NCBI GenBank assembly: GCA_963663395.1
Contig: OY760226.1
Span: 3,472,001-3,536,000, forward strand
Direction: 5' to 3'
DNA length: 64,000 bases
Source of the DNA: Azophilus sp963663395
GTDB lineage: Bacteria > Pseudomonadota > Gammaproteobacteria > Pseudomonadales > Azotimanducaceae
Numbering within the stretch: the first letter of the stretch is position 1; every line of letters starts with the position of its first letter. Shown one piece after another: positions 1 to 6,706 of this stretch. Position numbers and translations under genes: made by a program. A model generated the notes under the pieces. The model worked only from the letters and a program-made list of their open reading frames with translations, was not told the origin of the DNA and did not search any database.

Positions 1-242
1 TCGTGCCGGGCCGGCGGCGCCAGGCGGCGGCCGGTTCGCACCGGCGGCACCCGCACCCTGTCGCCGGCCTGCAGCCGGTAGGTGGGCTTGACGCGGCCGC
101 CGTTTACCCGCACCTCGCCGCGGCGCAGCATGCGGTAAATGCGCGCCTTGGGCACTGCCTTCAACTCCCGGCGCAGCCAGTTGTCTATTCGCTGGCCCGG
201 ATCCTCCACATCGATATAGGTAACGCTGCTGTCGTGTCCCAT
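1..242 (-). CDS. rluC: RluC, 23S rRNA pseudouridine synthase (N-terminal part)
   Basis: Only the N-terminal ~80 codons lie in the window; the gene runs off the left edge. The visible part is an S4 RNA-binding domain: a GQRIDNWLRREL segment, then VPKARIYRMLRRGEVRVNG, then KPTYRLQAGDRVRVPPV, which is the standard start of RluC. The family modifies uridines 955, 2504 and 2580 of 23S rRNA in E. coli; the catalytic domain is outside the window. ATG at 242 is the first start in frame with the S4 domain. The gene is divergent from rne, the usual arrangement in Pseudomonas-like gammaproteobacteria. Confidence 0.9.
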   Translation of the reverse strand, partial: MGHDSSVTYIDVEDPGQRIDNWLRRELKAVPKARIYRMLRRGEVRVNGGRVKPTYRLQAGDRVRVPPVRTGRRLAPPARH

Positions 243-927
243 GAGTTGCTTTCGTTTCAGCGTGCCGCGGGGGTCTGCGGTAAGGCGCCTCTATTCGAAA
301 TTTCCCGTTGATTGAAGGACTTGGGTAACGCTGTTAAGATGCCGCCGCCTTTGCGGGACGACCATACCCGTTTGCGGCGTTGCCGAAAATCCCCGGGCGG
401 AACCGAATTTTCAAGGATGACAGCCCGGGTCAGGCAACTGTTGCAATTGCAGCGGCGATTGCAGCGGCAATTGCAACGGCAATTGCCGGACGCATTTGAC
501 AGGCCCATGCCGGCGCTCACTTTTCGGAGTAAGGATCCGAATCGAATCAGCCGGCCGATTGCAGACGGGGCGAAAGTTCGCAAGGCACCGATCGACATCA
601 ATGTGAGTCGATTAGAAACAAGGTAACAACGAATTTTAACCAGCGCGTTGCCGATACGCCTGATTGCAGGCGAGGCAGGACTGGAACGGATTTGCAGGGC
701 ACGGCCGGTTACAACCAGCCGTGCCCGGAACAAGCGAGCAGTGACGACAGCAAGACGGAAAGGGCCAGATAGCCCGACACGCTGCCTATACCATGCCCCT
801 ATCGGGCAGATCAGGCAGCAGTTCCTCCGGATTCACCCAAGCTGAAGGGCCGCGCCCTCGCGCGCGCCGTTCCTGTTCGCTCTCATCTCCGGTTGGCCGG
901 CAATCGCGCGCCGACAAGGAACCCAGC
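243..927 (+). promoter_or_regulatory. rluC-rne divergent intergenic region / long rne leader
   Basis: This 685-bp gene-free stretch separates rluC and rne. A sigma-70-like candidate for rne is TTGAAG (312-317), a 16-bp spacer and TTAAGA (334-339), which would give a leader of about 580 nt. Long structured 5' leaders on rne are known in E. coli, where RNase E autoregulates its own message. Four tandem 12-mers lie at 443-490. The short ORFs here have no recognisable content. The promoter call is inference. Confidence 0.4.
443..490. repeat. Four tandem 12-bp repeats in the rne leader
   Basis: Four consecutive 12-mers of the form GCAATTGCAGCG occur: two near-identical copies, then one ending AACG and one ending CGGA. 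Each unit contains the palindrome GCAATTGC or a one-base variant. They sit about 440 bp upstream of the rne start codon and could form alternative hairpins in the leader RNA or act as a protein-binding array. Confidence 0.75.
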
Positions 928-3501
928 ATGAAACGAATGCTCATCAACGCGACGCAACCCGAAGAGGTGCGCATAGCCCTGGTGGACGGCCAGAAACTTT
1001 ACGACTTCGACATCGAAAACCGAGCCCGGGAACAGAAGAAAGCCAGCATCTACAAGGCCAGGATCACCCGCGTCGAGCCCAGCCTCGAAGCGGCGTTCGT
1101 AGAATTCGGAGCCTCCCGACACGGCTTTCTGCCCTTGAAGGAGATCTCCGCCCAGTACTTCAACCACCGCAACGACGACGGCCGCCTGCAGATTCAGGAT
1201 GCGGTCAAGGAGGGCCAGGAACTCATCGTTCAGGTCGACAAGGAAGAGCGCGGCACGAAGGGCGCCGCCCTGACGACGTTCATCAGCCTGGCAGGCCGCT
1301 ACCTGGTGCTGATGCCCAACAATCCACGGGCCGGTGGCGTGTCCCGGCGCATAGAAGGCGACGACCGCGACCAACTGCGGGAAGTTCTCTCGCAACTCGA
1401 CATTCCCCAGGGCATGGGCCTCATCGTCCGCACCGCGGGTGTCGGCCGGGGCACCGAGGAACTCGCTTGGGACATGGAGTACCTCCTGCAACTCTGGGAG
1501 GCGATCTCGTCCGCCGGTGAAGCGGAAAAGGCGCCCAAGCTGCTCTACGCCGAGAACAACGTGATCTTGAGGGCCATTCGCGACAACCTGCGCAAGGACA
1601 TCGGCGAACTGCTCATCGACAGCCAGGAGGCCTACGAAGAGGCACGCGCCTTCATCGAGGACGTGATGCCCCACTACAAGAACCGCACCCGGTACTACGA
1701 CGAAGCGATTCCGCTGTTCAGCCGTTACCAGATCGAGAGCCAGATCGAGAACGCATTCAAGCACACGGTCAAGCTGCCTTCCGGCGGTTCGATCGTTATC
1801 GATCCCACCGAGGCCCTCGTTTCCATCGACATCAACTCGGCACGCGCAACAAAGGGCGCGGACATCGAAGAAACCGCTCTGAACACCAACCTCGAAGCGG
1901 CGGACGAGATCGCCCGGCAACTGCGGCTGCGCGACATGGGCGGCCTGATCGTCATCGACTACATCGACATGTCGAGTGTCAAGAACCAGAGAGCCGTCGA
2001 GAACCGGATGCGTGAGGCGCTCGAACAGGACCGGGCGCGGGTGCAGTTCGGCCGCATCTCCCGGTTCGGTCTGCTGGAGATGTCCAGGCAGCGCCTCAGG
2101 CCCTCCCTGGTCGAACTCACCACCGAGGCCTGCCCGCGTTGCAGCGGCCAGGGCCGAATCCGGGACATCAAATCACTGGCGCTGGCCATCCTGCGCGTCA
2201 TGGAGGAAGAGTCGCTCAAGGAACGCAGCACCATGGTGCGCGCCCTGGTGCCGTTGAATATCGCCACCTACCTGCTCAACGAGAAGCGGGCTGACGTGGC
2301 GGAAATCGAGCGCCGCACCGAGACCCATATCGTAATCGTCCCCAACGTCAACATGGAAACGCCACAGTACGAAGTGCAGCGCATCCGGGACGACCGGGCA
2401 GTGGGCGAGATCGATGTGCCGAGCTATGAACTGACCGAGATCGGCAACCAGGTTACAGACGAGGCGTCCGGCGAACGCGCCGCCGAGCCCGTCCGGGAAC
2501 GCCCTGCCGTGGAGCCGATCCAGCCGTCCACTCCAGCGCCCGCGCCCCGGGCCCAGCGTGCCCGGCCTGCGAACGGCAAGCCCGGCCTGCTCAAGAAGAT
2601 CGTCGACACTCTCTTCTCGGAAGGCCCGGCGGAGCCACAGCCAGCCGCGGAAACGCCCCGGACCGAGAGCCGGCGACGGGCCGGCGGCAATAACGGCGGT
2701 GCTGCCGCGGAAGGCCGCGCAAGATCGCGCAACCGGTCCGGACGAAGGAAGCGCGCGGATGGGAATCGCCCGAAGGACCAGGCTCGTTCCGCCGGCAAGG
2801 AAGAGCGTCGCAGGGGCGAGGACCGCAAGGGCGGGAAAAAATCCGGCAAGCAGGCCAGGCAAGGCGGCGCCAGGTCGGGGGCGAAATCCCCGGCGGGCTC
2901 GCCCAGGCGGCAGGGCCGGGACGACGGCGACCGGGACGCGGCAGCGGATACCGGCCGCGAGCGGCAGCCGCCCCGGGACCGCAAGCCCAGCGACGATGCC
3001 CTGGCGCAAAGCAAGCGCCGTCCGCGCCGTGACCGCGGAAAGATCTCCGAGCAGGCAGACAGCACAAGGAGAGCCCCTGGCGTAGCCGGCAAACAGAACG
3101 TCGAATCCGCGGCAGCGAAGGCGACGGCCCCGCAGCCTGCCGCCGCTCCACCGCCCGAGCCCACGGTCTCGGTCGACGCGGACACGCGTGAGCCCGTACC
3201 GCAGCCAGCCTCGGTCGCAGCGGGCGGCGCACCGCCCGCTCCGGTCGAAGCCGTCGCGGAGACGCCGACCGCCAAGCCCGACGGTTCTAGCGCCGGCTCT
3301 GATGCCGGGGAGCAGATCGATTCCCGCAGCGCGACCGCGCCGGAAACCGGCGAAGCGCCTGCCGATGCGGCGCAGCCGACCGGAGCAGAGCCCCCGGCGG
3401 CGGCTCGGGGCCGACCGCGCCGCGCCGCGAACGATCCGCGAGAAATCCGGCGGCGCCAACGCGAAGCCGCGGCGAGCGCGAGCGACTCAGACAGCGCCTG
3501 A
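928..3501 (+). CDS. rne: Ribonuclease E
   Basis: Endoribonuclease E, 857 aa, the scaffold of the RNA degradosome, which starts mRNA decay and processes rRNA and tRNA precursors. The start is the ATG of MKRMLINATQPEEVR, with AAGGA eight bases upstream; 45 further in-frame upstream codons are not conserved-looking. The N-terminal half carries the S1 domain, the DNase I-like catalytic region (SIDINSARATKG ... GGLIVIDYIDM, containing the metal-binding Asp residues) and the zinc-link CPRC at residues 402-405. After about residue 500 the protein becomes low-complexity and rich in Ala, Arg, Lys and Pro, as in RNase E scaffold domains. A short amphipathic-looking segment (GLLKKIVDTLFSE) could be the membrane-targeting helix. 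Its last 15 bp overlap the 3' end of murB on the other strand. Confidence 0.96.
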   Translation: MKRMLINATQPEEVRIALVDGQKLYDFDIENRAREQKKASIYKARITRVEPSLEAAFVEFGASRHGFLPLKEISAQYFNHRNDDGRLQIQDAVKEGQELIVQVDKEERGTKGAALTTFISLAGRYLVLMPNNPRAGGVSRRIEGDDRDQLREVLSQLDIPQGMGLIVRTAGVGRGTEELAWDMEYLLQLWEAISSAGEAEKAPKLLYAENNVILRAIRDNLRKDIGELLIDSQEAYEEARAFIEDVMPHYKNRTRYYDEAIPLFSRYQIESQIENAFKHTVKLPSGGSIVIDPTEALVSIDINSARATKGADIEETALNTNLEAADEIARQLRLRDMGGLIVIDYIDMSSVKNQRAVENRMREALEQDRARVQFGRISRFGLLEMSRQRLRPSLVELTTEACPRCSGQGRIRDIKSLALAILRVMEEESLKERSTMVRALVPLNIATYLLNEKRADVAEIERRTETHIVIVPNVNMETPQYEVQRIRDDRAVGEIDVPSYELTEIGNQVTDEASGERAAEPVRERPAVEPIQPSTPAPAPRAQRARPANGKPGLLKKIVDTLFSEGPAEPQPAAETPRTESRRRAGGNNGGAAAEGRARSRNRSGRRKRADGNRPKDQARSAGKEERRRGEDRKGGKKSGKQARQGGARSGAKSPAGSPRRQGRDDGDRDAAADTGRERQPPRDRKPSDDALAQSKRRPRRDRGKISEQADSTRRAPGVAGKQNVESAAAKATAPQPAAAPPPEPTVSVDADTREPVPQPASVAAGGAPPAPVEAVAETPTAKPDGSSAGSDAGEQIDSRSATAPETGEAPADAAQPTGAEPPAAARGRPRRAANDPREIRRRQREAAASASDSDSA

Positions 3502-4476
3502 GTCGCTCACCACGGTCGGTTCCAGCTCCAGCGGCACACGGAATTGCTGTAGCACGGATTCGCGCAGCGTTTGCGCCAGCGCAAGGAAGTCGTCAGCCGA
3601 TGCCGTCCCCCGGTTGACGAGCACCAGCGGTTGCCGGTGCCAGACACCGACGGCGCCTGCGTGATATCCCTTCCACCCGCACAGGTCAATGAGTTGAGCG
3701 GCAGCCAGCTTGACGCCGGAGCCGAATGCATGCCGGACCAGGCCGGGAACCGACCTGGCAAGACGCTCTGCCTCACTGGCCCTGACCACGGGATTCTTGA
3801 AAAAGCTGCCGACGTTTCCCCAGGTGCGCGGGTCGGGCAGCTTGCGCCGCCGGACCCTGATGACCGCCTCCGCCACCTGCCTGGGGTTCGGGTTTCGCCA
3901 GCCCAGCCTGCGCAGTTCCCTGTCCACGTCCGGATAGTCCAGCACCCGCCTGCCGTGCCGGTCCAGCCGCAGGGTCAGGTCGAGAACCGCATAGCGCTCC
4001 GGGTCCGACTTGAACATGCTGGTCCTGTACCCGAACCGGCAACGCTCCGGCGGCAGACGCTTCACCTCCCCCTGTAACCGGTCGAACACCCGCACGGATT
4101 CGGTCCTCTGGGCCAGTTCGACACCATAAGCGCCGATGTTCTGAATAGGTGCGGCACCGACGCTGCCCGGAATGAGGGCGAGATTCTCAAGCCCGAACAA
4201 CCCCTGTCCAACGGTCCACCTGACCAGCCCGTGCCAGTTCTCCCCTGCCCTGGCGGTCACCAGGAACCTGTCCCCTTCCGGCCGCACGTCGACGCCGCGC
4301 GTGGAGACCAGGCACACGGGTCGCTGCAAACGCCGGGGCAGAATCACATTGCTGCAGCCTCCAAGCAGGACCAGGTCGCTGCCGTGACGCCTGAGTGCCG
4401 AGAGCATTTCCTCTTCGCTGCGCGCGACGATGAGCCGGTCGGCCTTGCAGGGTACGCCGAGGGTATTAGGCAGCAT
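3487..4476 (-). CDS. murB: UDP-N-acetylenolpyruvoylglucosamine reductase (MurB)
   Basis: MurB, 329 aa, reduces UDP-GlcNAc-enolpyruvate to UDP-MurNAc with NADPH and FAD in the cytoplasmic stage of peptidoglycan synthesis. Visible are the FAD-binding region (LGGCSNVIL, IPGSVGAAPIQNIGAYG), the RFGYRTSMFK segment, the catalytic serine motif GNVGSFFKNP and the C-terminal LELEP, which carries the second catalytic acid of type I MurB. The start ATG overlaps the stop of the upstream AlkB-like gene by 11 bp, which suggests translational coupling. The 3' end overlaps rne tail to tail. Confidence 0.95.
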   Translation of the reverse strand: MLPNTLGVPCKADRLIVARSEEEMLSALRRHGSDLVLLGGCSNVILPRRLQRPVCLVSTRGVDVRPEGDRFLVTARAGENWHGLVRWTVGQGLFGLENLALIPGSVGAAPIQNIGAYGVELAQRTESVRVFDRLQGEVKRLPPERCRFGYRTSMFKSDPERYAVLDLTLRLDRHGRRVLDYPDVDRELRRLGWRNPNPRQVAEAVIRVRRRKLPDPRTWGNVGSFFKNPVVRASEAERLARSVPGLVRHAFGSGVKLAAAQLIDLCGWKGYHAGAVGVWHRQPLVLVNRGTASADDFLALAQTLRESVLQQFRVPLELEPTVVSDSGAV

Positions 4477-4999
4477 CGATACGCCGAAAGGTCAGGTTGA
4501 TGCGTTGACCGACGGGGCGACGCGTGCGAACCAGCGCGTGCCGCAGGTCGCCGTCGAATACGAGGACTGACCCGTGCTCGAGATCCAGCGCCACCTTCCC
4601 GCCGCCGACCTCGAGCCGCAACCTTCGGGTTGCTCCGAGGCTGACCGATACCACCGTTTCGCCCATCGTCCGTTCGTCATCGCGATGCCATCCCATGCAG
4701 TCCCGGCCGTCCCTGTATCGATTGAGAAGCACGAAATTCAAACCCGGCATGAACCTTTCGCCGAGGGCCTGCCGCAAGCCGCCCAGGGCGTCCGGCCAGC
4801 CGCGCGCCCTGTGTTCCAGCCCGGAGTAACGGTACGCGACGCCGAGTTCGCCGTACCACGCGACAAGCCGCGGTACCGTCTGCACCCGCCCGAACAAGCG
4901 GATGCGTTCTTCCCGCCAGGACGGCGCCCGTTCGCACCAATCCAGCAGTAAATCCGCTGAATCAACGGCATCGGGATAGTATCGGAACGGGCTGTCCAT
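4466..4999 (-). CDS. AlkB-family 2-oxoglutarate/Fe(II) dioxygenase
   Basis: A 177-aa AlkB-like dioxygenase, probably repairing alkylated bases in DNA or RNA by oxidative demethylation. It resembles the ALKBH2/3-type group more than E. coli AlkB: PRLVAWYGELG ... YRYSG ... NFVLLNRYRDGRDCMGWHRDDE. The iron ligands are H105, D107 and H154, and the 2-oxoglutarate-binding RxxxxxR is R166-R172 near the C terminus. I chose the ATG at 4999 because homology begins a few residues later; a longer form from 5092 adds 31 Cys/Gly-rich residues that look non-coding. It lies first in a two-gene unit with murB and is divergent from the SDR gene. Confidence 0.85.
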   Translation of the reverse strand: MDSPFRYYPDAVDSADLLLDWCERAPSWREERIRLFGRVQTVPRLVAWYGELGVAYRYSGLEHRARGWPDALGGLRQALGERFMPGLNFVLLNRYRDGRDCMGWHRDDERTMGETVVSVSLGATRRLRLEVGGGKVALDLEHGSVLVFDGDLRHALVRTRRPVGQRINLTFRRIDAA

Positions 5000-5112
5000 G
5001 GGATGCCATATACTACCCGCCGCCACGCCCCGCCGACATCCGCCCCTGCAAGGGCAACTACCCGTCGCGGGGCTGCCAGAGAACGAATCCACAAGCAGAC
5101 TGCAGGAGCAAC

Positions 5113-5883
5113 ATGAAGCTGGAAGACAAAGTGGCCGTCATCACGGGCGGCGCCTCGGGCCTGGGCCGCGCAACGGCGGAAATGGTCATCGAACAGGGCG
5201 GCCGCGTCGCAATATTCGACCTCAACGAAGATCTGGGTAACCAGACCGCAACGGAACTGGGCGAAAACGCGAGGGCGTACAAGGTCGACGTCGCCGATGA
5301 AGATTCGGTGCAGGCCGCCGTCGAAGGCGTCATGGCGGACTTCGGCGCCATCCACGTCAACGTCAACTGTGCCGGAATCGGGGCGGCAGCCCGCACCCTG
5401 GGCCGGGAAGCCCCCATGCCCCTGGACTGGTTCACCGGAATCGTCCGCATCAACCTGGTGGGGACTTTCAACACCCTGCGCCTGTGCGCCTGGGAAATGC
5501 AGAAAAACGACCCCGTCAACGAAGACGGCGAACGGGGAGCCATCGTCAACACGGCCTCGGTCGCGGCATTCGACGGACAGATCGGTCAGGCCGGCTATTC
5601 CGCGAGCAAGGCCGGGGTGGTCGGCATGACGCTACCCGTCGCCCGCGACCTCTCCCGCTCCGGCATCCGCCTGTGCACCATTGCCCCCGGCATCTTCGAA
5701 ACCCCCATGATGGCCGGCGCGCCCAACCGGGTACGCGACCCGCTCATCGACATGGTGCAGTTTCCCAAACGCCTCGGAAATGCGGTGGAATTCGCGCTGC
5801 TCGCCAGGCAGATTATCGAAAACCCGTACCTCAACGGAGAGACCATTCGCCTCGACGGCAGCATCCGGATGGCCCCCAAATGA
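5113..5883 (+). CDS. SDR-family dehydrogenase, 3-hydroxyacyl-CoA dehydrogenase type-2 (HSD10)-like
   Basis: A classical short-chain dehydrogenase of 256 aa. The TGGASGLG nucleotide-binding loop is at residues 11-18, Asp36 at the end of beta-2 favours NAD(H), the NCAG motif is near 85, and the catalytic Ser149, Tyr162 and Lys166 (YSASK) are present. The APGIFETPMM and LDGSIRMAPK segments recall the HSD17B10/type-2 3-hydroxyacyl-CoA dehydrogenases that oxidise short-branched acyl-CoA intermediates or hydroxysteroids. The substrate cannot be fixed from sequence. GCAGGAGC precedes the ATG. It is a single gene transcribed away from the AlkB-like gene and convergent with kdsB. Confidence 0.85.
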   Translation: MKLEDKVAVITGGASGLGRATAEMVIEQGGRVAIFDLNEDLGNQTATELGENARAYKVDVADEDSVQAAVEGVMADFGAIHVNVNCAGIGAAARTLGREAPMPLDWFTGIVRINLVGTFNTLRLCAWEMQKNDPVNEDGERGAIVNTASVAAFDGQIGQAGYSASKAGVVGMTLPVARDLSRSGIRLCTIAPGIFETPMMAGAPNRVRDPLIDMVQFPKRLGNAVEFALLARQIIENPYLNGETIRLDGSIRMAPK

Positions 5884-5941
5884 CCGGCGTTTGGGAGACC
5901 CATGCCTCCGACCCGTCACTGCATGCAAGCCGGCACATCGA

Positions 5942-6706
5942 TTAGGAATCACCACGCATCTCCGCGTTCAGGTAATTCCTGACCCGTTCGAGATCCTGCG
6001 GCGTATCAACACCCCCCGGTACCGGGCGGCAACTGTTCAGCACGAGCAGGCTCATGCCGTTCTCGAGCAGGCGCAGTTGCTCCAGGCTCTCGGCCCGCTC
6101 GAGCGGGCCCGGCCCCAGCGCGACGAACCGGCGCAACGCCCCGGCGCGGTATCCGTAGATGCCCAGATGCCGCAGCCAGGGGCCGGCCGGACCGGGCTCC
6201 CTGTCTACCCGTGCTCCCGGAATCGGCGAACGGGAGAAATAGAGCGCCCGGTTTCGTATATCCCGCACCACCTTGACGCAATTCGGGTCCGCTGCGCTTC
6301 GCTCATCCTCGATCGTTTCGCACAGAGTGGCCGCGTCGAGCGCGGGATCGCCTGCCATGGCATCCGCCACCTGGCGTATGACCTCCGGCGGCAGCAGCGG
6401 TTCGTCTCCCTGGACGTTGACGACGATGGTCTCGTCCGGCCAGCGTTGGCGCTCCGCGACTTCTTCCACCCGATCTGATCCCGACACGTGGCTGGTTCGC
6501 GTCATGAGCGCGCGGTGGCCCGCATCGGTGACGGCCCGCTCGATTTTGCGATCGTCCGTGGCCACGATGACGCTCATGGCGCCGGAGGCGGCTGCTTGGC
6601 GCGCAACGCGAACGATCATGGGCACACCGGCGAGATCGAGCAGAGGCTTGCCCGCCAGGCGGGAGGAGCCGATCCGTGCAGGAATGACGACGTGAAACCC
6701 GCTCAC
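5942..6706 (-). CDS. kdsB: 3-deoxy-manno-octulosonate cytidylyltransferase (KdsB)
   Basis: CMP-KDO synthetase, 254 aa, which activates KDO with CTP for attachment to lipid A. Diagnostic segments are VIPARIGSSRLAGKPL, SGSDRVEEVAE, VNVQGDEPLL, YFSRSPIPGAR, HLGIYGYRAGALRRF and ESLEQLRLLENG. Its ATG overlaps the TGA of the MsbA-LpxK fusion gene (ATGA), so the lipid A export, 4'-kinase and KDO activation steps are translated from one message. The product is cytoplasmic. Confidence 0.95.
   Translation of the reverse strand: MSGFHVVIPARIGSSRLAGKPLLDLAGVPMIVRVARQAAASGAMSVIVATDDRKIERAVTDAGHRALMTRTSHVSGSDRVEEVAERQRWPDETIVVNVQGDEPLLPPEVIRQVADAMAGDPALDAATLCETIEDERSAADPNCVKVVRDIRNRALYFSRSPIPGARVDREPGPAGPWLRHLGIYGYRAGALRRFVALGPGPLERAESLEQLRLLENGMSLLVLNSCRPVPGGVDTPQDLERVRNYLNAEMRGDS

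Noticed and set aside
793..927. 45-codon N-terminal extension of RNase E
   Set aside because: The sequence is Ser/Arg/Pro-rich without family similarity, and ATG 928 has a ribosome-binding site and the standard MKRMLINATQ start.
3487..4476. Loss of the catalytic C-terminal Glu of MurB (LEPT instead of E. coli LEPE)
   Set aside because: Aligning the preceding LELE, as in the Pseudomonas-type end of MurB, keeps the acidic residue.
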